A stretch of 64,000 bases of DNA from Streptomyces sp. TLI_171 (GCF_003610255.1 NZ_RAPS01000001.1:3596001-3660000), one strand, 5' to 3'. Positions 1 to 9,542 are shown, counted from the stretch's first letter. The notes: generated by a model not told the origin, from the sequence alone. Program-made: numbers and translations.

Positions 1-158
1 GTGACTCTAGCCGCCCGGGGCGGTGTGAGGTGGCACACAAAGCGGGCATGATTCGCCCCGGGCGCCGGGATGCTCCCGGCATCCGGCGCGCTCGCTGGTT
101 ACCCTCGCGTTGAGGGGCACCTCGGGCGCCCGCGGAGAGCGACGGACGGAGAGCGGGC
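1..158. other. Upstream region with no supported gene
   Basis: No reading frame here looks coding, and an in-frame stop follows the first few codons of the window. It probably contains the promoter of the ATPase pair that starts at 159. I see no clear hairpin or operator. Confidence 0.4.
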
Positions 159-1244
159 GTGGCGGGCACCAGCGGCACGGCGGAGCCGACCGAGCAGGCG
201 TCGCCGCCGGAGCCGGACTGGGAGGGCGTCAGGCTGCACGTGGTCAGCGGGAAGGGCGGCACCGGCAAGACCACGCTGGCCGCCGCGCTGGCCCTGGCAC
301 TGGCCGCCGAGGGCGGCCGCACCCTGCTGATCGAGGTGGAGGGCCGGCAGGGCATCGCCGAGCTGTTCCAGATCGCCGCGCTGCCGTACGAGGAGCGCCG
401 GGTGGCCACCGTGACGCCCGCTCAGCTCGGGCTGCCGGGCAAGGGCCACGGCGAGGTGCACGCGCTGGCGATCGACACCGAGCAGGCGCTGCTGGAGTAC
501 CTGGAGATGTTCTACAAGCTGGGCCTGGCCGGGAAGGCCCTGCAGAAGGTCGGCTTCGTGGACTTCGCCACCACCATCGCCCCGGGCGTGCGCGACGTGC
601 TGCTCACCGGCAAGGCCTGCGAGGCGGCCCGCCGCAAGGGCCCGGACGGGCGGCGGCGCTACGACGCGGTCGTGATGGACGCCCCGCCGACCGGGCGGCT
701 GACCCGCTTCCTGAACGTCAACTCCGAGGTGGCGGGCCTGGCCCGGATCGGGCCGATCCACACCCAGGCGCAGGCGGTGATGCGGGTGCTCCGCTCGCCG
801 GAGACGGCGGTGCACTTCACCACCCTGCTGGAGGAGATGCCGGTGCAGGAGACGGTGGACGGCATCGCCGACCTGCGCGAGGCCGGCCTGCCGGTCGGCG
901 GGGTGCTGGTGAACATGGTGCGCCCGCCGATACTGGACGCGGCGGCGGTGGAGGCGGCGCACGGCGACCACCGCGAGGAGGTGGCGCTGGCCCTCGGCGA
1001 GGCCGGGCTGGGCGGGCGCTCGCGCAAGCCGGAGACCGTGCGGGCCAACGTCGACCCGCTGCTGGACCCGCTGCTGGAGCAGGCCAGGGAGCACTCGGAG
1101 CGGGTCGAGCTGGAACGCGTCCAGCGTGCCGATCTGCAGCAACTGCGGCTCCCGACCTACGAGTTGCCGCTGCTCGGCGAGGGCGTGGACCTGGCCGGGC
1201 TGTACCGGCTGGCGGGCGAGCTGAAGCGGCAGGGAGCGGCGTGA
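159..1244 (+). CDS. ArsA-family ATPase, first of a pair
   Basis: This 361-aa soluble P-loop ATPase belongs to the ArsA/GET3 (anion-transporting ATPase) group of deviant Walker ATPases. The P-loop GKGGTGKTT is at residues 31-39, and a switch-like DAPPTGR motif follows near residue 173. In actinobacteria this family is found as a tandem pair beside wblA, as here; no arsenic genes are nearby, so an arsenite pump role is unlikely. A GTG start at 159 puts the P-loop near the N-terminus, as usual. The stop overlaps the GTG of the next gene by 4 bp, which suggests translational coupling and possibly a heterodimeric ATPase. The client or cargo is unknown. Confidence 0.88.
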   Translation: MAGTSGTAEPTEQASPPEPDWEGVRLHVVSGKGGTGKTTLAAALALALAAEGGRTLLIEVEGRQGIAELFQIAALPYEERRVATVTPAQLGLPGKGHGEVHALAIDTEQALLEYLEMFYKLGLAGKALQKVGFVDFATTIAPGVRDVLLTGKACEAARRKGPDGRRRYDAVVMDAPPTGRLTRFLNVNSEVAGLARIGPIHTQAQAVMRVLRSPETAVHFTTLLEEMPVQETVDGIADLREAGLPVGGVLVNMVRPPILDAAAVEAAHGDHREEVALALGEAGLGGRSRKPETVRANVDPLLDPLLEQAREHSERVELERVQRADLQQLRLPTYELPLLGEGVDLAGLYRLAGELKRQGAA

Positions 1245-2404
1245 CGACAGGGAGCGGCATGACCGGGCTGGACATCGACACCCTGATCGACGACCCGGCG
1301 ACCCGGATCGTGGTGTGCTGCGGGTCCGGCGGCGTCGGCAAGACCACCACCGCCGCGGCGATCGGCCTGCGCGCCGCCGAACGCGGCCGCCGCGTCGTGG
1401 TGCTGACCATCGACCCGGCCCGCCGGCTCGCCCAGTCGATGGGCCTGACCGAGCTCGACAACACCCCGCGGGTGGTCAAGGGCACCGCGGGCGACGGCGA
1501 ACTCCAGGCGATGATGCTGGACATGAAGCGGACCTTCGACGAGGTCGTGCTGGCCCACGCGGAGCCGGGCCGGGCCCGGGCGATCATGGAGAACCCGTTC
1601 TACCAGTCGCTGTCGGCCGGTTTCGCCGGCACCCAGGAGTACATGGCGATGGAGAAGCTGGGCCAGCTCCGCGCCGAGGACCGCTGGGACCTGATCGTGG
1701 TCGACACCCCGCCGTCCCGCTCCGCGCTGGACTTCCTGGACGCCCCGAGCCGGCTCGGGTCCTTCCTGGACGGCCGGGTGATCCGGCTGCTGACCACCCC
1801 CGCGAAGGTCGGCGGGCGCTCCGCGATGAAGTTCCTCAATGTCGGCATGGGCCTGCTCACCGGCACCCTCGGCAAGATCTTCGGTGCCCAACTACTCACC
1901 GACGTGCAGACGTTCGTCACCGCGATGGACTCGATGTTCGGCGGGTTCCGGGAGCGCGCCGACCGCACCTACCAGTTGCTGAAGGCCGAGGGCACCGCGT
2001 TCCTGGTGGTCGCCGCCCCGGAGCGGGACGCGCTGCGGGAGGCCGCGTACTTCGTCGACCGGCTGGCCGCCGACGCGATGCCGCTGGCCGGGCTGGTGCT
2101 CAACCGGGTCCACTCCACCGGCGCGCCGCAGCTCACCGCCGAACGCGCGCTGGCCGCCGCCGAGGCACTGGACGAGAACGGCACCCACTCCGCCGGCGTG
2201 GAGGCCGAGACGCTGGCCGCCGGGCTGCTCCGGCTGCACGCCGAACGGATGCAGATCATGTCCCGGGAACGCCGCACCCGCGACCGCTTCGCCTCGGTCT
2301 ACCCGGACGTGCCGATCGTCGAGGTGCCCGCCCTGCCCGGGGACGTCCACGACCTGGACGGACTGCGGGCCATCGGCGACCGACTCGGCTCCCCCACCGA
2401 GTGA
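1241..2404 (+). CDS. ArsA-family ATPase, second of a pair
   Basis: A 387-aa paralogue of the preceding ATPase, with a P-loop GSGGVGKTT near residue 29 and a [17 protein letters not shown] switch region. Two starts are possible: GTG at 1241, which overlaps the upstream stop as GTGA, and ATG at 1259. Each follows the same sequence CAGGGAGCGGC, so the ribosome site and start seem to have been duplicated in an 18-bp tandem copy. I use 1241, but 1259 is equally well supported. With its neighbour it probably forms a two-subunit ATPase; the function is not known. It converges on wblA. Confidence 0.87.
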   Translation: MTTGSGMTGLDIDTLIDDPATRIVVCCGSGGVGKTTTAAAIGLRAAERGRRVVVLTIDPARRLAQSMGLTELDNTPRVVKGTAGDGELQAMMLDMKRTFDEVVLAHAEPGRARAIMENPFYQSLSAGFAGTQEYMAMEKLGQLRAEDRWDLIVVDTPPSRSALDFLDAPSRLGSFLDGRVIRLLTTPAKVGGRSAMKFLNVGMGLLTGTLGKIFGAQLLTDVQTFVTAMDSMFGGFRERADRTYQLLKAEGTAFLVVAAPERDALREAAYFVDRLAADAMPLAGLVLNRVHSTGAPQLTAERALAAAEALDENGTHSAGVEAETLAAGLLRLHAERMQIMSRERRTRDRFASVYPDVPIVEVPALPGDVHDLDGLRAIGDRLGSPTE

Positions 2405-2468
2405 TCCGACGGCCCGCTCACCCTTGGCCCTGCTACTTCCCTTGCCTACCGAGCTTCTTGACGGAGCG

Positions 2469-2792
2469 TCAGCCTGCCTGGGCGTAGTCCCGCAGGATCA
2501 CCCCGGTCGCCAGCGACTCCTCGTACTCGGTGCGCGCGGTCTCCAGCAGCCTGCGCCAGGACCCCACGGTCGGCCGCCGGCGCAGCAGCGCCCGCCGCTC
2601 GCGCTCCGTCATTCCGCCCCAGACGCCGAACTCGACCCGGTTGTCGAGCGCGTCCGCGAGGCATTCGGTGCGCACGGGGCACCCGCTGCACACCGCCTTG
2701 GCGCGGTTCTGCGCCGCCCCCTGCACGAACAGTTCATCCGGATCGCTCGTGCGGCACGCCGCCTGCGCGCTCCAGTCGTCCACCCAGCCCAT
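2469..2792 (-). CDS. wblA: WhiB-like transcription factor WblA
   Basis: A 107-aa WhiB-family protein with the four-cysteine iron-sulfur site: one Cys in AACRTSDPD, two in VCSGCPVRTEC (CxxC), and a third in TEC. The GVWGGMTERERR turn and a basic tail (RRALLRRRP) for DNA binding follow. In Streptomyces WblA represses antibiotic production and is needed for sporulation; the nearby ArsA pair and PBP match that locus. I chose the ATG at 2792 because GGGAGAGGA lies 10 bp upstream and the protein then starts with the family's usual MGWV. A GTG at 2849 would add 19 residues. It is transcribed away from the PBP, and the intergenic region has two copies of a palindrome. Confidence 0.92.
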   Translation of the reverse strand: MGWVDDWSAQAACRTSDPDELFVQGAAQNRAKAVCSGCPVRTECLADALDNRVEFGVWGGMTERERRALLRRRPTVGSWRRLLETARTEYEESLATGVILRDYAQAG

Positions 2793-2947
2793 CCCGGCGC
2801 CGTCCTCTCCCGATTCGGGGCTCCCCCACGGCGGCAACGGCATATTCACCGTTGCCAGTTGAGGACGTTACGGAAGAACGGCACGGCGCAACAGCCCCTG
2901 TGGGCCCAATCTCGAATGACCCGATCGGACTATGGGTGTCCAACAGC

Positions 2948-2963
2948 TCACTCGTTGGAGTGA
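2948..2963. promoter_or_regulatory. Palindrome TCACTC-N4-GAGTGA, copy 1
   Basis: A perfect 6-bp inverted repeat with spacer GTTG. The half-sites fit the TnACnC / GnGTnA pattern described for the developmental regulator BldD, though the spacer is longer than the standard BldD box. It probably acts as an operator for wblA, the PBP gene or both. Confidence 0.45.
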
Positions 2964-3078
2964 TTGCAGGTCGGGGGCCTTGCCGGGGTCGAATGGTGCG
3001 CTTTCGTCACGGTGTGCCACGACCGCCCGCCGCAGGCCCGCCCGGATCGCGGGCAAAATACCGCGAATCGGACAAAGC

Positions 3079-3100
3079 TCATCACTCACAAGAGTGATGA
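3079..3100. promoter_or_regulatory. Palindrome TCACTC-N4-GAGTGA, copy 2 (extended)
   Basis: The same core palindrome (3082-3097, spacer ACAA), here extended to 9-bp arms TCATCACTC / GAGTGATGA. It lies 93 bp before the PBP start. As RNA it could also form a small hairpin in the PBP leader. Confidence 0.45.
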
Positions 3101-3192
3101 TGATGAACAGAGCGAAGCTGTCGCAGTTCTGTGACAAGCGTAGGCGAACACCTGCCCCCCTGTACGGGATTCCGAGACGTAGGGTTCTCCAC

Positions 3193-5406
3193 ATGGCACC
3201 TACGCGATCTACCGGCTCCGCACTGGACATGGCGGGCCACGGCGTCAAGTTCCTCGGCGGTTCGATCCTGGCCGGAGTCCTGGTCGCCGGTATGGCACTG
3301 CCCGCCGTCGGCGCGTTCGGCCTGACCGCGAAGGACACCGCGGAGTCCTTCGACAACATCCCGGACGACTTCAAGACGCCCACCCTCTCCCAGGCGTCGA
3401 TGATCTACGACGCCAAGGGCGGCCTGATCGCCAAGGTGTACGACCGCGACCGCACCATCCTGACGGCCGATCAGATGGCCCCGGTGATCCGGCAGGCCCA
3501 GGTCGACATCGAGGACGCCCGGTTCTACGAGCACGGCGCGGTCGACCTCAAGGGCGTGCTGCGCGCCGCCACCAAGAACGCCGAGGCCGGCACCACCGCC
3601 CAGGGCGCCTCCACGCTCACCCAGCAGTACGTGAAGAACGTCTTCGTCGAGCAGGCCGGCGACGACCAGCAGGCGTTCCTCGAGGCGACCAAGAAGAGCC
3701 TGGGCCGCAAGATCCAGGAACTGAAGTACGCCATCAAGTTGGAGGAGGACCTGAGCAAGGACCAGATCCTCACCAACTACCTGAACATCACCTTCTACGG
3801 CCACCAGGCGTACGGCATCGAAGCCGCCGCCAACCGCTACTTCAGCAAGAGCGCCAAGGACCTCACCATTCCCGAGGCCGCGATGCTGGCCGGCCTGGTG
3901 CAGAACCCCTCGGCGTACGACCCGGTCGCCCACCCGCAGGCCGCGCAGACCCGCCGCAACACGGTGATCAACAAGCTGCTGGAGTACAAGCACATCTCGC
4001 CGGACGACGCCAAGGCCGCGCTCGCCGCGCCGCTCGGCATCAAGTACTCCGAGCCGCAGAACGGCTGCATCACCGCGCAGAACGGCATGGGCTTCTTCTG
4101 CGACTACGTGCGCCACGTGATCAAGCAGGACCCGGCGTTCGGCAAGACCTCCCAGGATCGGCAGAAGCTGTGGTCCCAGGGCGGCCTGAAGATCTACACC
4201 ACGATCGACCCGGACAAGCAGGCCGCCATGTACAACGCGGTCACCAAGAAGGTCTACGTCAACGACCCGGTCTCCGCCGCCGGCACGATGATCAAGCCCG
4301 GCACCGGCGAGATCCTGGCGATGGCGCAGACCCGCCCGTACGGCCTGGACGAGAGCAAGAAGCAGACCGTCCTCAACCTGAACGTCGGCTCCGCGATGGG
4401 CGGCGGCAGCGGCTTCTCCCCCGGCTCGACCTTCAAGCCGATCATGGCCGCGGCCGCCCTGGAGTCCGGGACGCCGATCACCCAGGAACTCCCCTCGCCG
4501 TACAAGATGGACTACCCCAAGATGACCACCTGCGAGGGGACGGTCCACGACCCCAAGCCGGTGCAGAACGAGTCCCAGTCCGAGGTCGGCCCGTTCAACC
4601 TGCAGGTCGCCATGCAGAAGTCGGTCAACACCTACTTCATCCAGCTGGAGGAGCAGGTCGGCCTCTGCCCGATGAAGCAGATGGCCGACAAGCTCGGCGT
4701 CGGCACCCTGGCCAACGGCAAGGCCATCCAGGAGGTGCCCTCCATGGTGCTCGGCACCCAGGAGGTCAGCCCGCTCCAGATGGCCAGCGTGTACGCGGCC
4801 TTCGCCGCCCGCGGCCTGTACTGCTCCCCGGTCGCGCTGAGCTCCGTGATCGGCTCCGACGGCAAGAAGATCGACGTGCCGAAGGCCAACTGCAACCAGG
4901 CGATGTCCCAGACCACCGCGGACGGCGTCAACACCCTGCTGCTCGGCGTGACCGAGAAGGGCACCGGCTCCGCCCTCGGCCTGGACGACGGCCGCCAGAT
5001 CGCCGGCAAGACCGGCACCACCGACGAGCGCTACGCCGCCTGGTTCACCGGCTACACCCCCGAACTGGCCACGTCGGTCTGGCTCGGCGGCGTCGGCGGC
5101 AACGTCTCGATGAAGAACATCACCATCGGCGGCAAGTACCGCTCCGCGGTCTACGGCGCCGACGGCCCCGGCCCGATCTGGCAGAAGGCGATGAACGACG
5201 CGCTGGACGGCACGCCCGTCACCCGCTTCCAGACCGTCAACATCCCGGCCCCGCAGCCCACCACCAGCCCGACCGACGGCGCCACGCCGCCCTCCGGCGA
5301 CAACGCCCAGGGCGGCAACGGCTGGCCCAACGGCGGTGTCACCGGCGGCTTCACCATCCCGCCGGGCGTGATCGGCGGGAACACCGACAAGCCGGGCCGC
5401 CACTAG
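3193..5406 (+). CDS. Bifunctional class A penicillin-binding protein
   Basis: A 737-aa peptidoglycan glycosyltransferase/transpeptidase anchored by one N-terminal membrane helix (residues about 18-45). The GT51 domain shows EDARFYEHG near residue 107 (catalytic Glu) and GASTLTQQ. The transpeptidase domain has all three motifs: STFK at 412-415, SVN at 477-479 and KTGT at 606-609. A Pro/Gly/Thr-rich tail ends the protein. The ATG at 3193 is chosen because AGGG lies 8-9 bp upstream and it puts the membrane helix at the N-terminus. It polymerises and cross-links cell wall outside the membrane. Its position beside wblA is conserved in streptomycetes. Confidence 0.93.
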   Translation: MAPTRSTGSALDMAGHGVKFLGGSILAGVLVAGMALPAVGAFGLTAKDTAESFDNIPDDFKTPTLSQASMIYDAKGGLIAKVYDRDRTILTADQMAPVIRQAQVDIEDARFYEHGAVDLKGVLRAATKNAEAGTTAQGASTLTQQYVKNVFVEQAGDDQQAFLEATKKSLGRKIQELKYAIKLEEDLSKDQILTNYLNITFYGHQAYGIEAAANRYFSKSAKDLTIPEAAMLAGLVQNPSAYDPVAHPQAAQTRRNTVINKLLEYKHISPDDAKAALAAPLGIKYSEPQNGCITAQNGMGFFCDYVRHVIKQDPAFGKTSQDRQKLWSQGGLKIYTTIDPDKQAAMYNAVTKKVYVNDPVSAAGTMIKPGTGEILAMAQTRPYGLDESKKQTVLNLNVGSAMGGGSGFSPGSTFKPIMAAAALESGTPITQELPSPYKMDYPKMTTCEGTVHDPKPVQNESQSEVGPFNLQVAMQKSVNTYFIQLEEQVGLCPMKQMADKLGVGTLANGKAIQEVPSMVLGTQEVSPLQMASVYAAFAARGLYCSPVALSSVIGSDGKKIDVPKANCNQAMSQTTADGVNTLLLGVTEKGTGSALGLDDGRQIAGKTGTTDERYAAWFTGYTPELATSVWLGGVGGNVSMKNITIGGKYRSAVYGADGPGPIWQKAMNDALDGTPVTRFQTVNIPAPQPTTSPTDGATPPSGDNAQGGNGWPNGGVTGGFTIPPGVIGGNTDKPGRH

Positions 5407-5429
5407 CCCGTAGCGCCGAGCAGTCAGCA

Positions 5430-5471
5430 CGAAGCCGCCCGTCAGGAGGATTCTCCCGGCGGGCGGCTTCG
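5430..5471. terminator. Terminator between PBP and yqeY
   Basis: A perfect 12-bp stem (CGAAGCCGCCCG at 5430-5441, complement at 5460-5471) with an 18-base loop sits between two convergent genes. It probably stops transcription from both sides. Confidence 0.8.
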
Positions 5472-5503
5472 TCGTGTCGTGGGGTCGCGGGGCCGACGGG
5501 GCG

Positions 5504-5959
5504 TCAGCCGGTCAGCGCGGCCTTCACGGCGGCAGCCACCCGGCCGCCCTCCGCCTTGCCCTCGACCTGCGGGCGGACCAGCTTCATCACGGCGCCCATG
5601 CCCTGCGGGCCGCTCGCCCCGGACTCGGCCACCGCGGCGGCCACGATGCCCGCCAGCTCCTCGTCCGACAGCTGCGCCGGCAGGTAGCCGTCCAGCACCT
5701 CGCCCTCGGAGCGCTCGCGCGCGGCCTGCTCGGCACGGCCGGCACCCTCGAACGCCTCCGCCGCCTCCCGGCGCTTCTTCGCCTCCTTGCCGATCACCTG
5801 CAGCACCTCGGCGTCGGACAGCTCCTTCTTCTGCTTGCCCGCCACCTCCGCGCTGGTGACCGCGGCCAGCGTCAGCCGGAGGGTGGACGAGCGCAGCTCG
5901 TCCCGTGCCTTGATCGCAGCCGTGAGGTCCTCCTGCAGCTGCTCCTTGAGCGTAGTCAT
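5504..5959 (-). CDS. GatB/YqeY domain protein
   Basis: A 151-aa protein of the YqeY family, which resembles the tail domain of GatB and is thought to act on tRNA or amidotransferase function. Visible family features are the MTTLKEQLQEDL start, IGKEAKKRREAAEAF, and the C-terminal GMGAVMKLVRPQVEGKAEG block. The ATG at 5959 matches the conserved family start; a longer frame upstream reads into the mobile element and is not conserved. The recombinase gene begins 22 bp upstream, so the promoter now driving this gene must come from the inserted element. I infer that the original upstream DNA is at about 28836. Confidence 0.88.
   Translation of the reverse strand: MTTLKEQLQEDLTAAIKARDELRSSTLRLTLAAVTSAEVAGKQKKELSDAEVLQVIGKEAKKRREAAEAFEGAGRAEQAARERSEGEVLDGYLPAQLSDEELAGIVAAAVAESGASGPQGMGAVMKLVRPQVEGKAEGGRVAAAVKAALTG
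5945..5959. other. Probable left attachment site of element 1
   Basis: CTTGAGCGTAGTCAT covers the first five codons of yqeY (reverse strand). The sequence CTTGACTGTCGTCAT at 28822-28836 matches it at 12 of 15 positions. Joining the left part of this copy to the right part of the other gives a GC-typical yqeY start, MTTLK. I infer that the crossover happened inside this 15-bp stretch. Confidence 0.6.
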
Positions 5960-5981
5960 ATCTTCTTCATATCCTTCAGCC

Positions 5982-7496
5982 GTGGACGATCTCAACCAGT
6001 TTTCGCAGTTTCCGCAGGTCAGCCGGGACGAGATCCGGGCGCGCAAGCTCGCTCGGATGACGGAAGCCACCGGGGTCGCAAGGCGCTCCCGGGCCGACTG
6101 GGCAGGCGAGTCAGCAGCGATCTACTGCCGGATCTCCCACGTCAACGACGAGGATCAGACCGGCGTCGAGCGCCAGGAACGAGTATGCCGTGACATCGCC
6201 GAGCGGCTGGGGCTGACCGTCCAGGACGACCACGTGTTCGTGGACAACAACCGGTCAGCCTGGAAGCGGGACCGGAAGCGGCCCGGATGGAACGCCCTGC
6301 TCGACGAGGCCCGGGAGGGCGGCGTCCGGCACATCCTGACCTACCACCCGGACCGCCTCATGCGGCAGCCCCGCGACCTCGAAGAGCTGCTCCAGATCTC
6401 GGACGATCACGACATCACCCTCCACGGCGAGGCCAACCAGCGGAACCTTGCCGACCCCGACGACCGCTTCTTCCTGCGGATCGAGGTCGCCCACGCCTGC
6501 CGGTCCAGCGATGACACGTCCCGTCGGCTCAAGACGGCGTTGATCGAACGCGCCCAGGACGGCAAGCCCCACACAGGCAAGCGCCGCTACGGGTACGACA
6601 AGAGCGGGACCACGATCATCCCGGCCGAGGCCGAGATCGTGCGAGAGATTTACGAGCGCTACCTGAACGGCGACACGATCACCACCATCGCCCGCGATCT
6701 GAACGGCCGGAAGCTACCAACCGCGCTCGGAGGCGAGTGGAACGCCGCCAACGTGACCGTCGTGCTGCGCAGCCATCACGTGGCCGGACTTCGCGTCTTC
6801 CGCGGTGAGGTCATCGGCGCTGGTGAATGGCCGGCCATCATCGCCCGAGGGCTGTGGGACGAGGTGCAGGAGCGCCGTACGCTGCGCGCTCCGGCCGGGC
6901 ACGGCAAGCAGGCTCCCAAGCGGTACTACCTTCTGCGGGGCATCGTCACCTGCAAGAAGTGCGGCACCCACATGAAGGGCAGCGGGGGCAAGTACCTCTG
7001 CAACCGCGGTTCCCGTGTCGACTCCAAGCGGTGCTACCGGACTGTCAGCGCTGGGCCGCTGGAAAGCTTCGTCAGCGACGCTGCGATCAGGCTGCTCACC
7101 AAGCTGGACGTGACCGGGCGGGACACGGCAACCGTGATCTCCGACACGGACCGCGCGGCTCTCGATGCCGACCGCCAGGAGCTGACCGAACTGAAGGACA
7201 TGTGGGAGAAGCGCGAGCTGACCACTCGCGAGTACCGGCAGATGAAGAAGCAGGTGGACGACCGGATCAGCGCGGTGGAACGAAAGGCTGTGGTGCGGCC
7301 GGCAGTCGAGATCCTGGAAGGGCTGGTCGGTTCCAACACCAAGACGAGTTGGAAGGCGCTGGAGGAGGCCGAGGACTTCGCCCGGATGAACGCGGTGCTG
7401 CGGTTCCTGTTCGCCGCCGTGATCATCGGAGACTCGCACGACCGCAAGAACCGCCTGGACTACGGCCGCGTCAACATCGAGCCGAACCCGCTCTGA
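5982..7496 (+). CDS. Large serine recombinase (integrase)
   Basis: A 504-aa large serine recombinase. The N-terminal resolvase domain has the nucleophile in IYCRIS (about residue 50) and DRLMRQPRDLEELL. A recombinase domain follows (GYDKSGTTIIPAEAEIV...), then a zinc ribbon with CKKCG and two further Cys (YLCN, KRCY) and a coiled-coil around residues 390-440. The GTG at 5982 is used; ATG 6057 would still keep the catalytic serine. It lies right next to the inferred attachment site in yqeY, the usual place for such an integrase. I infer that it inserts and, with an unknown directionality factor, excises element 1. Confidence 0.9.
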   Translation: MDDLNQFSQFPQVSRDEIRARKLARMTEATGVARRSRADWAGESAAIYCRISHVNDEDQTGVERQERVCRDIAERLGLTVQDDHVFVDNNRSAWKRDRKRPGWNALLDEAREGGVRHILTYHPDRLMRQPRDLEELLQISDDHDITLHGEANQRNLADPDDRFFLRIEVAHACRSSDDTSRRLKTALIERAQDGKPHTGKRRYGYDKSGTTIIPAEAEIVREIYERYLNGDTITTIARDLNGRKLPTALGGEWNAANVTVVLRSHHVAGLRVFRGEVIGAGEWPAIIARGLWDEVQERRTLRAPAGHGKQAPKRYYLLRGIVTCKKCGTHMKGSGGKYLCNRGSRVDSKRCYRTVSAGPLESFVSDAAIRLLTKLDVTGRDTATVISDTDRAALDADRQELTELKDMWEKRELTTREYRQMKKQVDDRISAVERKAVVRPAVEILEGLVGSNTKTSWKALEEAEDFARMNAVLRFLFAAVIIGDSHDRKNRLDYGRVNIEPNPL

Positions 7497-7538
7497 GCTT
7501 GCTCAGCCGTCCCGCCGTTCCCGCTGCCGGACAATGCC

Positions 7539-7714
7539 ATGCTCCGGGCGATCCTCGGAAGCGCCATCGTGTCTTTCCACGACGGTGGAGCCCCAATAGA
7601 GGAGACCATCCGGCACACAGCTGTCCATGGCTGGAACGAAGGCTATCCAGGGCGAGGACGAGTGCCCCGGCTGCGACTCACGAGGCGAACCTCCGAAGAC
7701 CGGCAACCGGGGCT
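7539..7714 (+). pseudogene. Small hypothetical gene with a one-base frameshift
   Basis: The frame from ATG 7539 reads a plausible small protein (GGAPIEETIRHTAVHGWNEGY) but then runs into non-conserved, Arg-rich sequence. Removing one G from the GGG at about 7652 restores a sensible end, GEDECPGCDSRGEPPKTGNRG, with a CxxC knuckle and a stop at 7714. I recognise the style of small actinobacterial mobile-element proteins but cannot name the family. Either the gene is broken or the base call is wrong. It precedes the restriction operon by 82 bp. Confidence 0.45.
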
Positions 7715-7795
7715 GACCCCGCCGAACGTCAGACGCTGACGGCCTCCTCTGGCAGAGTGGTCGCCACCATTAGGCAGAATTTCGTGAGGAACCTT

Positions 7796-9542
7796 GTGAG
7801 CGCGCTCGGTAGCTTCATCTGGTCGATTGCTGACAAGCTTCGGGGCCCCTACCGCCCCAACCAGTACGGGACAGTCATCCTCCCGTTCACCATCCTGCGG
7901 CGGCTCGACTGCGTGCTCGAGCCGGATCGAGCCGTAGTACGGGAACTGGCTGCGCGGTACGAGAACCCGAACCGGCTCAAGGTCGAGGTCAAGAAGCTCA
8001 CAGGACGGCAGTTCTACAACACCTCCAACTACGGCTTCGCGAACCTGCTGGCCGACGCAGACGGGCTGGCGGACAACCTCGCCGACTACATCGACCGGTT
8101 CTCCAGCGACGTAGACGTGTTCGAGTACTTCGACTTCAAGAAGGAGATCCTGGCTCTGGAGAAGGCCGGACTCCTACGCGAGATCGTCCAATCCTTCAGC
8201 AACGTTGACCTTCATCCCGAAGTGGTGTCCAACTCGGACATGGGCGATGCGTTCGAGTACATCATCCGCAAGTTCAACGAGGCCGCGAACGAGACCTCCG
8301 GGGACCACTACACGCCACGCGACGCGATCCGATTGTTGGTTGACCTGCTCTTCGCGGACAAGGATGTCGACCTCTCCGAGGGCGACATCATCCGGTCGCT
8401 GTACGACCCCACCGCCGGCACCGGCGGCATGCTCTCCCTGGCTGAGGAGCACCTGCTCGCACACAACCCCGGGGCCAAGTTGGCTCTGTACGGCCAGGAG
8501 TACAACCCGCAGTCGTACGCCATCTGCAAGTCCGACCTGCTCGCCAAGGGCCACGACACGACGAACATCGCCTTCGGGAACACCCTCACCGAGGACGCCT
8601 TCGAGAACCGCCAGTTCGACTACTGCATGTCCAACCCACCCTACGGAGTGGACTGGAAGCAGTACGCCAAGGCGGTGCAGGAGGAGCGCGCCTCGGCCGG
8701 CCCATACGGCCGCTTCGCACCGGGCCTCCCAGCCACCTCCGACGGTCAGATGCTCTTCCTGCTGCACCTGGCCCACAAGATGCGCGCCCCGGAAGACGGC
8801 GGCGGTCGGGTCGGCATCATCATGAACGGGCTCGCCCCTGTTCAACGGTGCCGCCGAGTCCGGTCCCTCCAACATCCGCCGATGGCTGATCGAAAGCGAC
8901 CTGGTCGAGGCGATCATCGCGCTGCCGACCAACATGTTCTTCAACACCGGCATCGCCACATACATCTGGATCCTCGACAACACCAAGCACCCCGACCGCC
9001 GGGGCAAGGTCCAGCTCATCGACGGCACGTCGTTCTGGACCAAGATGCGCAAGAACCTCGGGGCCAAGGGGCGCGAGATCAGCGACGCCGACCGCGCCGA
9101 GGTCGTGCAGTTGTACGCCGACTTCGAGGCTGCCGACCCTGACCTCTCCAAGGTGCTGCGCAACGACGAGTTCGGCTACTGGACCATCACTGTCGAACGT
9201 CCTCTGCTCGACGAGGACGGCAAGCCTGTCGGCGACCGCAAGGGCAACCCGAAGCCTGACTCGAAGAGGCGTGACACCGAGAACGTGCCCTTCACCTACA
9301 GCGGCTCAGTTGCTGGCGCGGAAGGGCTGCGCGAGGTCGTCCAGGGGTACTTCGACGCCGAGGTGAAGCCACACGTACCGGACGCCTGGATCGACTGGTC
9401 CAAGACCAAGACCGGCTACGAAATCCCCTTCACCCGCCACTTCTACCAGTACATTCCGCCTCGACCGCTCGCCGAGATCGACGCAGACCTGGAGAAGCAG
9501 GTTGCCAAGATTCTCGATCTTCTCCGCGAGGTGGAACAGTGA
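7796..9542 (+). pseudogene. hsdM: Type I restriction-modification methyltransferase HsdM, frameshifted
   Basis: The methylation subunit of a type I system, N6-adenine type. The GTG start at 7796 has GAGGA 5 bp upstream. The first frame holds the N-terminal helical domain, the SAM-binding motif DPTAGTGGML and the catalytic NPPYG. At 8828-8830 there is one G too many (AACGGGCTC). The first frame then ends at 9142 in unrelated sequence, while the rest of HsdM (SPLFNGAAESGPSNIRRWL through LLREVEQ) continues in another frame to 9542. Restoring the frame gives a normal-length HsdM of about 580 residues. The 3' end overlaps hsdS by 4 bp (GTGA). The shift is either a real inactivation or a sequence error. 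Confidence 0.85.

Larger units (their letters stand above)
2793..3192. promoter_or_regulatory. Divergent wblA / PBP promoter region
   Basis: A 400-bp region between divergent genes. It holds two copies of the same perfect palindrome, TCACTC-N4-GAGTGA (2948-2963 and 3082-3097), and is more AT-rich around 3055-3110. No convincing gene is present. I infer that promoters for both genes are here. Confidence 0.55.

Noticed and set aside
99..1142. Long minus-strand open frame opposite the first ATPase
   Set aside because: It is Arg/His/Gln/Leu-rich, antisense to a clear ArsA gene, and typical of shadow frames in high-GC DNA.
3082..5430. 782-aa minus-strand frame opposite the PBP
   Set aside because: It lies opposite a PBP with all catalytic motifs and has shadow-frame composition.
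5427..5477. Attachment site at the PBP/yqeY hairpin
   Set aside because: The hairpin is a normal terminator between two convergent core genes and is not repeated at the other end of the element.
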